Assembly: GCF_003063475.1 (NCBI RefSeq)
Contig: NZ_NESP01000001.1
Coordinates: 124,001 to 188,000 of the forward strand
From: Limnohabitans curvus
GTDB lineage: Bacteria > Pseudomonadota > Gammaproteobacteria > Burkholderiales > Burkholderiaceae_C
Length of the DNA: 64,000 bases
Reading direction: 5' to 3'
Shown piece by piece: positions 8,790 through 16,454 of this stretch. The translations under genes were made by a program, and so were the position numbers. Numbering within the stretch: the first letter of the stretch is position 1; every line of letters starts with the position of its first letter. A model generated the notes under the pieces. The model was not told the origin of the DNA. It worked only from the letters and a program-made list of their open reading frames with translations, and did no database searches.

Positions 8790-9434
8790 TCAAACAACCA
8801 CCATTTGGTGACGAATGGCAAAGCGCGTGAGGTCAGCCACTTTGTGCAAGCCCAATTTACGCATGATGTTGCGGCGATGCACCTCCACTGTGCTGGGAGA
8901 AATGTCTAAATTACGTGCAATTTCTTTCGAACTTCGCCCGACAGCAACCAGCCGCAGCACCTGTGTCTCACGGTGGCCCAGCTCTCGCCTGACAGCAATC
9001 GCTTGCGACATCGGTGCCTCCACATCACGGGTGAGTTCATGCATAGACTTTTCACACAAATAACATGACCCAACCGCAGCCAATCGAATGGCGGCCATCA
9101 AATCTGTCACCTCGCTATTCATTGAAATATGAGCTTTTGCCCCTGCCTTCAATGCATCGCTAATGGATAAGCGCGAAATGCCACTGGAAATAACAACAAA
9201 ATGATTGGTTAAAGCGTGCGATGCAATCAGTGCATATAAGCCGTTACCGTCTTTATCCACCGCACTGCTGCCAATCACCGTCACATCTGGCATCAATGTT
9301 TCCAGTTGAGACAAATCAAAATTGTGGCTATCGCACACACCCACCACCTCAATGTCTGAGTTCGTTCTCAGCATGGCAGCAACACCTTCTGCAATTACCT
9401 TTTGGTTGTATGCAACGAAAACACGAATTGGCAT
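8790..9434 (-). CDS. LuxR/FixJ-type regulator with degenerate receiver domain
   Basis: 214 residues. The C-terminal HTH (LGHRETQVLRLVAVGRSSKEIARNLDISPSTVEVHRRNIMRKLGL in landmarks: RETQVLRL, SSKEIA, STVEVHRRNIMRKLG) is a clear GerE/LuxR domain. The N-terminal domain has the receiver fold, but the acidic pocket reads AYNQ, the phospho-acceptor Asp is replaced by Gly (PDVTVIG, G55) and the conserved Lys by Met (HISM). Phosphorylation is therefore unlikely, as in CsgD-like or other pseudo-receiver regulators. AAGGGG lies 8 bases before the ATG. Confidence 0.88.
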   Translation of the reverse strand: MPIRVFVAYNQKVIAEGVAAMLRTNSDIEVVGVCDSHNFDLSQLETLMPDVTVIGSSAVDKDGNGLYALIASHALTNHFVVISSGISRLSISDALKAGAKAHISMNSEVTDLMAAIRLAAVGSCYLCEKSMHELTRDVEAPMSQAIAVRRELGHRETQVLRLVAVGRSSKEIARNLDISPSTVEVHRRNIMRKLGLHKVADLTRFAIRHQMVVV

Positions 9435-9551
9435 ATATATATCCCCTTCATCTCAAACCGCGCTGAAAACACAGCATTTAAAGAAGTGAATATAGGCACA
9501 TATATCAATACACACCGAGCGACAACACACAAAAGGAGGTATATCGATAGG
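9435..9551 (-). promoter_or_regulatory. Leader of the degenerate LuxR gene with an anti-Shine-Dalgarno-like stretch
   Basis: The 117 bases between the two LuxR-type genes contain, on the minus (mRNA) strand, ACCTCCTTTT (about 9531-9540), identical to the 3' end of 16S rRNA. It can pair with the ribosome site AAGGGG at 9443-9448 of the downstream gene (six pairs including one G-U), which would hide the site. The segment is AT-rich near the start codon. The regulatory role is inferred. Confidence 0.35.
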
Positions 9552-10205
9552 TTAATTTAACCCATTACTTTGAATGTGCAATGCCAGCGCCACTCGTCCT
9601 GGGCAGTTGAGTTTTTGGTAAATATGATGCAAGTGTAATTTTGTCGTGCCTTCAGTGATGTAAAGGTTTTGTGCAATTTTTTTATTAGGCAGCCCTTCAC
9701 TGACCATTTTGGCAACCACCATTTCACGGGCAGTCAACACCTCTGGCAAGGACGCATGGATGGTTTTTTTATCCAACAAGTGCGTCAGCGTATGGAGGGT
9801 CAAGTCTTTGTCCAGCCATTTTTTCCCGGCATAAACGCTTTGAATGCATTGAGCCAGCACATGTTTCGGTTTGTCCTTGGACACCATGCCTTGCACGCCC
9901 AAATCAATGGCTTTACAAACATCGCGTATGCAAGCCCCTGTAAAGACAACCGCATGTGTTTTCAAGGCTTTTTTTTGTATTTCTTCAATCAATACCAAAC
10001 CTGTCTTATTTTGCAAAATAAGCTCTGTAATTAATACGTCTGGCTTGAATTCCATCACCGCCTTTAGGGCTGACTCCGCATCGGTTGCGCAGGATTTGAC
10101 AGAAAAACCATCCATATTTTGAAATATATGAAGCAACCCATCTAAAACCACTGGGTGAGGATCAGCAAGAACAAGGTCAATGGCCACTTTTCGATACCTT
10201 TCCAT
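9552..10205 (-). CDS. LuxR/NarL-type response regulator with Glu at the phospho-acceptor position
   Basis: 217 residues. Receiver domain IDLVLADPHPVVLDGLL ... KPDVLITELIL ... VVFTG ... GMVSKD, then a GerE HTH (LTAREMVVAKMVSEGLPNKKIAQNLYITEGTTKLHLHHIYQKL in landmarks: LTAREM, NKKIAQNL, TTKLHLHHIYQKL). Thr89 and Lys110 of the switch are kept, but the phospho-acceptor Asp is Glu (E61), a change that often mimics phosphorylation. The ATG at 10205 is preferred; a TTG at 10244 would add 13 residues but has no ribosome site. No histidine kinase gene is adjacent. Confidence 0.85.
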   Translation of the reverse strand: MERYRKVAIDLVLADPHPVVLDGLLHIFQNMDGFSVKSCATDAESALKAVMEFKPDVLITELILQNKTGLVLIEEIQKKALKTHAVVFTGACIRDVCKAIDLGVQGMVSKDKPKHVLAQCIQSVYAGKKWLDKDLTLHTLTHLLDKKTIHASLPEVLTAREMVVAKMVSEGLPNKKIAQNLYITEGTTKLHLHHIYQKLNCPGRVALALHIQSNGLN

Positions 10206-10446
10206 CTCTGTCAATGCCTTGAACAACTCAAGGTAATCAAACAAAGGGGGGAGAGAAGATAAAGAAGTAAGGCATTCAAAGTAATCCCCTTAAACCATTA
10301 TTTGGATAACGGGGAACCGGTAAGCGATGGACAAATGTATATGTGCGAGAACGAACAAATATATTGCGTCAAACCCATAAGAATAATTGCCCTTGGGTGA
10401 TCTTCTGTACCCCAAGTTCAATCCATCTTAGAAAAGGAAATTATTG

Positions 10447-10785
10447 ATGTCCTCCCCAACTCCTCTCGCACTTGGCGATAACACTGCGAAATCCAGCGCG
10501 ACCAGCCAACCATCGCACGCGCCATCGTGCCACTCGGAAGAATATGCACAAAAGATGGCCAAGACCGTGGATGAATTAAAAACAGAAGCGGCAAACCTCT
10601 TACAACGCAGCTCGCAAGCCTTGCATCAACAGTCCGAACAAATCCGCACGCAAGCACTCAAGGCACGGGAATCAGCCTTGGGGTATGTACAACACGAACC
10701 CGCCAAGGCTTTGCTGATTGCAGCAGGCGTTGGTGCCGCATTGGTGTTTTTGGGTAACTGGATTGGTCATCGCGACAAGCGCTGA
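10447..10785 (+). CDS. DUF883 (ElaB/YqjD-like) membrane-anchored protein
   Basis: 112 residues. A hydrophilic helical region (KMAKTVDELKTEAANLLQRSSQALHQQSEQIR) is followed by a C-terminal glycine-zipper membrane segment (ALLIAAGVGAALVFLGNWIG) ending in HRDKR. This is the ElaB/YqjD/YgaM architecture; Escherichia coli YqjD is an inner-membrane protein that binds ribosomes in stationary phase. AAAGGA lies 8 bases before the ATG. It starts a run of small same-strand genes, as in the yqjD-yqjE-yqjK order. Confidence 0.85.
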   Translation: MSSPTPLALGDNTAKSSATSQPSHAPSCHSEEYAQKMAKTVDELKTEAANLLQRSSQALHQQSEQIRTQALKARESALGYVQHEPAKALLIAAGVGAALVFLGNWIGHRDKR

Positions 10786-10819
10786 TCTTTATGGACCGCT
10801 GGAGGAGACAAAAACAAAC

Positions 10820-11215
10820 ATGAATGCCACCAATTTCATTGCTGCGGTATGGGGCTTGTTGCTCGCGCGACCGCAGTTGTTTACACAACACATGCAGGGC
10901 TATGCCGCACTGATGCGCAACGAAGCAGAACTTGCGGCGGCCTACATGCGCTACCGTCTGTGCTTGTGGGTGGCATTGGTCGTATGCGCCGTGATGTTTC
11001 TCGGCTTCTTAGGGATCGCTCTGATGATGTGGGGCACAACGCCAAGTACAGAATTGATCCATGCTTGGATTTTTGTCTTGGTGCCAGCCCTCCCCTTCAC
11101 AGGATTTGTCCTGACATGGATTGCGTTGCGCCAACAGCCACCACATCCATGGTGGGACGAATTACAGGGCCAAATTGCCGCAGACATGGCCTTGCTCGAC
11201 ACCCATGTCAACTGA
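10820..11215 (+). CDS. Holin-superfamily-III (YqjE-like) inner-membrane protein
   Basis: 131 residues with two membrane helices (about 38-65, LWVALVVCAVMFLGFLGIAL, and 77-98, AWIFVLVPALPFTGFVLTWI) preceded by an amphipathic region. Position directly after a DUF883 gene and before a third small gene resembles yqjDEK, whose middle gene encodes a phage-holin-family protein. GGAGGAG lies 12 bases before the ATG. The function of the family is unknown; a holin role is not implied. Confidence 0.75.
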   Translation: MNATNFIAAVWGLLLARPQLFTQHMQGYAALMRNEAELAAAYMRYRLCLWVALVVCAVMFLGFLGIALMMWGTTPSTELIHAWIFVLVPALPFTGFVLTWIALRQQPPHPWWDELQGQIAADMALLDTHVN

Positions 11216-11660
11216 GCCAACCGAAGACCCTGGCGCGCAACTCGCGCGCACGCGACAAGACATTGCCAACTGGCTCAAAGCGCACCCCGTGCCACCACCG
11301 GCTGACACCTCTAACACCGCGGCATCGACAAGCCCCAATGTTTTGGCCGGACTGCTCTTGATCGCCATTGCAGAACGCGTACTGAAGCGGTCCGCCAAAC
11401 TGCCAACAGAAACATCCACGCTCACAAGTCTGCATCACGCAAAAAACGTAGTGCAAGCAACGACACGAAAGCACCCAGGTTGGATGCTTGGACTGGCACT
11501 GCTGGCCGGTGCTGGATTTGCGGCAAGCCGTCCTTGGCGATGGCTTGCGCAAAAAAACATCTGGCTGAGCGTGTTGTCGCAATTGTTGATGGCAGGGGTG
11601 ACGCACGTCTTAGACAAAGAATCACTCCAAAAAGAATCGGCCACCGAGACAACGAAGTAA
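11205..11660 (+). CDS. Hypothetical membrane-associated protein, third gene of the yqjDE-like run
   Basis: 151 residues; its ATG lies inside the end of the preceding gene (11-base overlap), so the two are translationally coupled. After a Pro-rich polar N-terminus come three moderately hydrophobic stretches (NVLAGLLLIAIAERVL, WMLGLALLAGAGFAASRPW, WLSVLSQLLMAGVTHVL). No family was recognised. By position it may correspond to YqjK-like proteins, but it is longer. Confidence 0.7.
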   Translation: MSTEPTEDPGAQLARTRQDIANWLKAHPVPPPADTSNTAASTSPNVLAGLLLIAIAERVLKRSAKLPTETSTLTSLHHAKNVVQATTRKHPGWMLGLALLAGAGFAASRPWRWLAQKNIWLSVLSQLLMAGVTHVLDKESLQKESATETTK

Positions 11661-11735
11661 TGCATACACATCAAGCGCTTGAGACGCTAGGATGGCATGC
11701 ATATCAAATCAACTCTAAATTGCGAGGATGCCTAC

Positions 11736-12236
11736 ATGACAGAAACCATAGATATTTTGAGAAAAGAAGTGGCTGTTATGCGCGACGAGTTTCGAGAGCT
11801 CAAGCAAAGTTACCTAGACACCAACCGTCGTTATGCAGACACCTTGTTGATGCTGCGTGGGCTCACCCAGCACGCCACCGAGTCGGCCGAACAAGCAGCC
11901 AAAGCTGCAGAGTTTTCAGCCATCTGCTCAGAGAAGTGTTTGGACATTGCCAAACGGGCCGCATCAGTTCCGATGCTTGAAGCAGCCGAGGGTGCAGCGC
12001 GTGCCGCAACCTCAGCCGCAGAGTCAGCGATACAAAGTGCAGCAAGCGCCGCCTCTGCTGCCGCGGCGGCGGCGCTTGCCGTTGCAAACCACGCAGAAGA
12101 CGCATCGGCGCAAGGCTCATCGGTGGCAGCCGACGCCTCAAAGAAAGCTGCAGCCTTCGCTGCACAAGCCGTGCTGATGTCAAACAAAGCGGCAGAGTAC
12201 GCTCGCTCCGCGAGAGACGATAAACCCACGCCCTGA
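11736..12236 (+). CDS. Ala-rich coiled-coil hypothetical protein
   Basis: 166 residues. The N-terminus (ETIDILRKEVAVMRDEFRELKQSYLD) is a predicted coiled coil; from about residue 50 the protein is a long Ala/Ser-rich helix with regular AEQAAKAAE, AARAATSAAESA and AASAASAAAAAALAVA blocks and no membrane segment. Such proteins resemble histone-like or stress (LEA-like) proteins, but no family can be named. GCGAGGA precedes the ATG at 11736. A strong terminator follows the stop. Confidence 0.7.
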   Translation: MTETIDILRKEVAVMRDEFRELKQSYLDTNRRYADTLLMLRGLTQHATESAEQAAKAAEFSAICSEKCLDIAKRAASVPMLEAAEGAARAATSAAESAIQSAASAASAAAAAALAVANHAEDASAQGSSVAADASKKAAAFAAQAVLMSNKAAEYARSARDDKPTP

Positions 12237-12260
12237 ACCGCAGGGTTTCACAACGCCTTC

Positions 12261-12292
12261 AAGGCACCCGACGCTGTCGGGTGCCTTTTTTA
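12261..12292 (+). terminator. Rho-independent terminator
   Basis: AAGGCACCCGAC (12261-12272), loop GCT, GTCGGGTGCCTT (12276-12287): a perfect 12-bp stem followed by a T-run. It ends the small-gene run at 10447-12236 and separates it from the secretion locus. Confidence 0.95.
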
Positions 12293-12486
12293 TTGTGCAA
12301 ATCACAAGACGATGCGCCTGTCTATATGCAGCAAGTTATACCCAATCAAGTGGATTGTTTGGATGTGCTGATTTTTAGAAACTCACGGCAGACAAAACGA
12401 GAAGGCAACTTTCAAGTTTCGTCTAAGCAGCCAGTATCAAAAGATATTTGGCAAAACTTTACGACTTTGTTTCAAAGGAAATCATC

Positions 12487-12948
12487 ATGAAAAAAATCTC
12501 TTCTATCGCCTTGGCCATCATTGCAACCACTGCTTCTGTATTTGCTTTCGCTGACAACGGTAATGGCAACGGCAATGGCAACGGTGGCAACCCAACCCCA
12601 AGCAACCCCACGCTTCAAGCCACTGTCTTGGTGAACACAGCCGTGATCAACAAAGCTTTCGGTTTCAACGGTCAAGCACAACAAAACTTGGCGTCTAACG
12701 TCGGTTCGTTTGCATCCAATGCGACCGAAACCCAATTGGTCATGACTAAAAACGCTTTGATCGCCAACAGCGGTTTTGGCGGTCAAGCCAACCAAAACAT
12801 TGCATCCAACGTGGGTGAAGACGGTTTGCGCACAGCCACTGTGCAAATGGCTTACATCAAAGACTCTGCGGTCATCAACAAAGCCAGCTGGGGTGGCAAA
12901 GCGTTGCAAAACTTGTCTTCCAACAGCAACTGCCTGACTTGCCAATAA
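12487..12948 (+). CDS. Small secreted repeat protein, candidate amyloid-like export substrate
   Basis: 153 residues. A Sec signal peptide (MKKISSIALAIIATTASVFAFA, cut near residue 22) is followed by a Gly-Asn run and then three imperfect repeats at about 50-73, 88-110 and 127-147 with the pattern AVINKAxGxxGxAxQNLASN. Gln/Asn and Gly at fixed spacing recall curli (CsgA/CsgB) repeats, but no direct family match is claimed. It ends CLTCQ. AAAGGA lies before the ATG. It sits directly ahead of a CsgG-like lipoprotein gene, with a terminator in between, which would give high expression of this protein. Confidence 0.8.
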   Translation: MKKISSIALAIIATTASVFAFADNGNGNGNGNGGNPTPSNPTLQATVLVNTAVINKAFGFNGQAQQNLASNVGSFASNATETQLVMTKNALIANSGFGGQANQNIASNVGEDGLRTATVQMAYIKDSAVINKASWGGKALQNLSSNSNCLTCQ

Positions 12949-12962
12949 GTTGAGCCAGTACC

Positions 12963-13018
12963 TGCAAGGTGGTGACTGAGGGTCGTTTGCACCACAAGGT
13001 CATCACCTTGCATTTTTT
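12963..13018 (+). terminator. Terminator/attenuator inside the secretion locus
   Basis: TGCAAGGTGGTGA (12963-12975) can pair with TCATCACCTTGCA (13000-13012; 13 pairs including one G-U), followed by six T. It lies 14 bases after the repeat-protein gene and just before the next gene, so it probably lets only part of transcription reach the assembly genes. Confidence 0.85.
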
Positions 13019-13039
13019 GATTTGGGGAATAGGTTGATC

Positions 13040-13462
13040 ATGAAAACATTTGAAATCTTCAAATACGTGATTGGGTTCACGCTGACATTGCTTGCTTGGC
13101 AACTTGGCGCGCAGCCAGTTCCTGGCGAAGACCCTGTGACGCTGAACCAAAAAATCATGCGTGAAATGCTGCCCCTCAATCCTGCAACACCATCCGCAGC
13201 TCAAAACAACAACCAAGAAATGCCTTCGTGGATGGAAGCCAAACTGGCACGACTACTCGCCAAAGCTTTTTCAGCAGACACAACAGGCATCCAGACCGAT
13301 GAAAACATCGTGAATACCGTGGCCACGGATGGCTTGCGAAAAGTTTGCGTACAAGAACTCGCAAGCAACACCGCCCAAGCCGCCGCCACAGCACGCTACG
13401 GCCCTAGAACTGACCCCCAAATTGTGGTGTTACGAGGCGATCTCGTGAACATCTGTCGTTGA
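13040..13462 (+). CDS. Small periplasmic protein of the CsgG-type locus
   Basis: 140 residues. N-terminal signal peptide (IFKYVIGFTLTLLAWQLGAQ), then a polar protein with no membrane segment. Landmarks are NQKIMREMLPLNP and VATDGLRKVCVQELASNTAQ, two Cys (in KVCVQE and NICR) that could form a disulfide. Not recognised; by position it could act as an accessory like CsgE/CsgF, but the sequences do not visibly match. AGG lies 6 bases before the ATG at 13040. Confidence 0.7.
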   Translation: MKTFEIFKYVIGFTLTLLAWQLGAQPVPGEDPVTLNQKIMREMLPLNPATPSAAQNNNQEMPSWMEAKLARLLAKAFSADTTGIQTDENIVNTVATDGLRKVCVQELASNTAQAAATARYGPRTDPQIVVLRGDLVNICR

Positions 13463-13504
13463 CATCTTGCGCATCAATTTTAAAAACCTGGACACATAAA
13501 TCTT

Positions 13505-15175
13505 ATGATTTTTCACGCCAAACCCCTACATAAAACGCTGCTTTGCATCTTGGCCATGTCCTTAACGGCGTGCAGCACCCCCTCTGATGTTCGCAAAGAT
13601 GCCGCGTTTCAAAGCTACGGCAATGCAGCCAGTAGGCCGACGGTTCGTCCTGTTCGTTCGATGTCAAGCTTTTCAGACTCGTTGCAGTGCATGGACAGAT
13701 TGCTCAGGGACGCACAAGTCCCAACCACGTTGATCACCAGCAAACAAATTCCAGACTATTCCACACGTGCCCCTGTGGCGGCCAAAGAAATGGTGGTGAC
13801 TGCTTTGCTGCAAATGTCGCGTCTGAGTAATGCATTCAGATATGTCGACTATGAAGTGGACTTGGTCCGCCAAGACACGGTGCAAAACCTGACCAACATC
13901 TTGTTGAACAACAACCAAATTCAACTTCAGCGCCCATCGCTTTATCTGTCAGGCGCCGTCTCATTCGTCGATCAAAACGTGTTGAACAACCGCATGGATG
14001 TGGGCACATCGGGCTCACGACTGGAAACGGGTTACAGCAAAAACCGCAACGCCACCGTGATCGGTCTGGAGCTGCATTTGGGTGACTTTCGCACCCGCAC
14101 ACTCATCCCCGGCATGGACTCAGCCAACGAAGTGGTCATTGGCAATGGCGGCCAAGGTCTTGACTTAGCAGGCCGCATCAGCGAATACGGCTGGCAGTTC
14201 AACGTCGGCAAAGACTATGCGCAAGGCTCTGGCGCTGCGATTCGTACCTTGGTAGAGCTGGCTGTCATTGAACTCACCGGCAAATGGGCGCGTGTGCCGT
14301 ATTGGCAGTGTTTGACGATGGAGCAAACACACCCCAACTTTCAGCGTCAACTTCGCGATTGGTATGACGAAGGCACCATGGGCGTTCACCAAAGTTTGGT
14401 CAAACGCTCCTTGATTTCCAAAGGCTATATGAGCGAAGCATCGATGTTGGAGACAAACAATGTGTCGGCATTCCGCGCCGCACTGGGTCGCTTTCAATCG
14501 GACAACGGCATGGTCGTCACGGGCGTGGTGGACTTCAACACCTACGAACGTGCGCTGCGCGATTTTGTCTCGCTCGATATGGACGGCAACTTGATGCGCT
14601 ACGGCTGGTCGCCCACGGCCTCCGATCCTGTGGACATGCGCAACAGCAAACAAGTGGCGGCAAGTTCGGGCAAGTCGTATGGCAAGAATGAAGGGCCGCG
14701 CAGCATCAACCTGCAAATTGAAAACGTGATGATGGGGCGCTCACAGTTTGAAGTGGGTGAGCAAGTGTTTGTCTCAGCCACCGTGTCACGGGCCTCGCAC
14801 TTGGCTTGTTATTTGTCTAACGCGACGGGCGGCGTGATTCGTTTGATACCTAACCCCATGTCGAATCAATCACAAGTCAGTGCCAACCAGGCCATTCGTC
14901 TGCCCGATTGGATGAGCCCCAACCCTGGCTACATGATTGAAACCGCGTCACCGGGCACAGAAGGCGTGCTGTGCGTCGCCACCGACGATGACGTGACCCA
15001 ACGCTTGCCTGAAGCCATGCGCACCGAAGCGTTCACTCCGATGCCCGGCATCCAAGGCTTGAAAGACGTGGCCAAGCATTACACCGAAGTACTGCCTAAA
15101 GGTCAGTTCACATCAAGCACGATGGAGTGGCGCGTAGCCCCTCGACGTATCGCTGAACCTGGCAAGCGTGGATAA
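13505..15175 (+). CDS. CsgG-like outer-membrane lipoprotein with peptidoglycan-binding and DUF4384 domains
   Basis: 556 residues. Signal peptide with lipobox (MSLTAC, Cys at 23 or so) is followed by a CsgG/HfaB-like domain (AAKEMVVTALLQMSRLSNAFRYVD ... LYLSGAVSFVDQNV ... AAIRTLVELAVIELTGKWARVPYW), about residues 75-265. CsgG forms the nonameric curli export channel. Then comes a peptidoglycan-binding-like helical domain (VSAFRAALGRFQSDNGMVVTG, about 320-355) and a C-terminal DUF4384-like beta domain (about 410-500). Much longer than CsgG itself (about 277). It is followed without a gap by the Sel1-like gene. Confidence 0.85.
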   Translation: MIFHAKPLHKTLLCILAMSLTACSTPSDVRKDAAFQSYGNAASRPTVRPVRSMSSFSDSLQCMDRLLRDAQVPTTLITSKQIPDYSTRAPVAAKEMVVTALLQMSRLSNAFRYVDYEVDLVRQDTVQNLTNILLNNNQIQLQRPSLYLSGAVSFVDQNVLNNRMDVGTSGSRLETGYSKNRNATVIGLELHLGDFRTRTLIPGMDSANEVVIGNGGQGLDLAGRISEYGWQFNVGKDYAQGSGAAIRTLVELAVIELTGKWARVPYWQCLTMEQTHPNFQRQLRDWYDEGTMGVHQSLVKRSLISKGYMSEASMLETNNVSAFRAALGRFQSDNGMVVTGVVDFNTYERALRDFVSLDMDGNLMRYGWSPTASDPVDMRNSKQVAASSGKSYGKNEGPRSINLQIENVMMGRSQFEVGEQVFVSATVSRASHLACYLSNATGGVIRLIPNPMSNQSQVSANQAIRLPDWMSPNPGYMIETASPGTEGVLCVATDDDVTQRLPEAMRTEAFTPMPGIQGLKDVAKHYTEVLPKGQFTSSTMEWRVAPRRIAEPGKRG

Positions 15176-15181
15176 CGCGGC

Positions 15182-16297
15182 ATGAAAACCCGTCTGTACT
15201 TTCTGCTGAGTGCGCTCTTGGTGACGGCGACGGGTCAAGCGCAGTCGCCGGACAAGAAAACACAACTGCTGAGTCAGTCCTTGCCAGACGTGGCACCGCT
15301 GCTAGAACCCAAACAAGAGACGGGCACACCTGAGCTACAAACGCGCTACCTCAAGCCCCTCTCGCCCGCACAAGCCAAAGAGTTGGAACAACTGCAAAGC
15401 ATGGCGGCGCAAACCACGCACACCGCCGCGCATGAGGATCCAGTGGCTGCCCGTGCAGCTTGGATTTTGGGCTTGCTGTATTTGCATGGCACAGGCGTCC
15501 GCGCCGATGCAGCGCAAGCGCGGCATTGGTTTGACATCAGCTACGACAGAGGTGAACCCATGGCCAGCGCCGGTCTGGCGTGGTGTGAGCTGCAGGGTTG
15601 TGGGCATTTCCCAGATCCAAGTCAGGCGGAAAAGTGGATTCGCGTGCTGGAAAAAATTGATGCGCCACGGGCCCACTATTTGACGTGGGTTTCAAAACTA
15701 CAACTCTCGCCCATCAACGGCAAAAACGGCATGTTGTCGAATCGGCATTTGCTGGTGTCGGCTGCGAATTCAGGGGATGTGCATGCGCTCATCGAATTGG
15801 GCATCGAAAGCGCCTCGCTGAACCGCACAGACAAAGCACTGGTCTACTTTGATCGTGCCGCTGTGCACTCGCAAATCGCAGCTGATAACGCCAAGCTCAT
15901 CCGAGACCGGCAAACACAGCAACGCGCGGCAGAGCAAGCCAAAAAGTCCAAGCCAGCCACGCGTGCGGATGCTCAGACATTGTTCAAACAAGCACAGAAA
16001 TACCATCGCGGCGAAGGCATTCCTGCCAATTACAACGAAGCTGTTCGGCTCTACAAAATGGCAGAGCGTTTGGGAAGCCTAGAGGCCAAGCGCATGTTGA
16101 ATTTGATCTTTGCACGCACACAACCCGATGGGCAAATCGACATGGTTTGGATGCGGCAATTGGCCAATGCGGATGTCACAGGCAAAACACCACACTTCAA
16201 CAGTCAATCGGCCGTTCAGTTGTTGCACCGCGAACCAACGCCGCTGTATGACTTGCTGCCCAAGCTCTGGAAACCCACGGCGGCCACGCCCGGATGA
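15182..16297 (+). CDS. Sel1-repeat periplasmic protein
   Basis: 371 residues. Signal peptide MKTRLYFLLSALLVTATGQAQ, then TPR-like Sel1 repeats, clearly AARAAWILGLLYLHGTGVRAD and AQKYHRGEGIPANYNEAVRLYKMAERLG, and weaker ones between. Sel1 proteins scaffold envelope complexes. The gene begins 6 bases after the CsgG-like gene stop, so it is probably part of the same export apparatus. A helical Lys-rich linker (about 250-265) separates the repeats. Specific role not known. Confidence 0.82.
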   Translation: MKTRLYFLLSALLVTATGQAQSPDKKTQLLSQSLPDVAPLLEPKQETGTPELQTRYLKPLSPAQAKELEQLQSMAAQTTHTAAHEDPVAARAAWILGLLYLHGTGVRADAAQARHWFDISYDRGEPMASAGLAWCELQGCGHFPDPSQAEKWIRVLEKIDAPRAHYLTWVSKLQLSPINGKNGMLSNRHLLVSAANSGDVHALIELGIESASLNRTDKALVYFDRAAVHSQIAADNAKLIRDRQTQQRAAEQAKKSKPATRADAQTLFKQAQKYHRGEGIPANYNEAVRLYKMAERLGSLEAKRMLNLIFARTQPDGQIDMVWMRQLANADVTGKTPHFNSQSAVQLLHREPTPLYDLLPKLWKPTAATPG

Positions 16298-16454
16298 CGC
16301 TGAATGCGCACTGCCCATGCCAACCCAAGTCCAACTCCTGACCGGTGAACCGCTGGTCAACGAACCACCAGTGCCCCAAACGCCAGAAGTTCCTCAACCA
16401 TCGACATGCACCGCATGGCAGTTAGATGCCATCGACTCACACTTGGAGATCACC

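Noticed and set aside
9530-9548. AAAAGGAGGT on the plus strand as a ribosome site for a small gene
   Set aside because: No start codon with an open frame follows; the sequence makes more sense as an anti-SD on the minus-strand leader.
16298-16454. Possible small gene between the Sel1 gene and uspA
   Set aside because: Open only as an upstream extension of the uspA frame; no ribosome site or conserved sequence.
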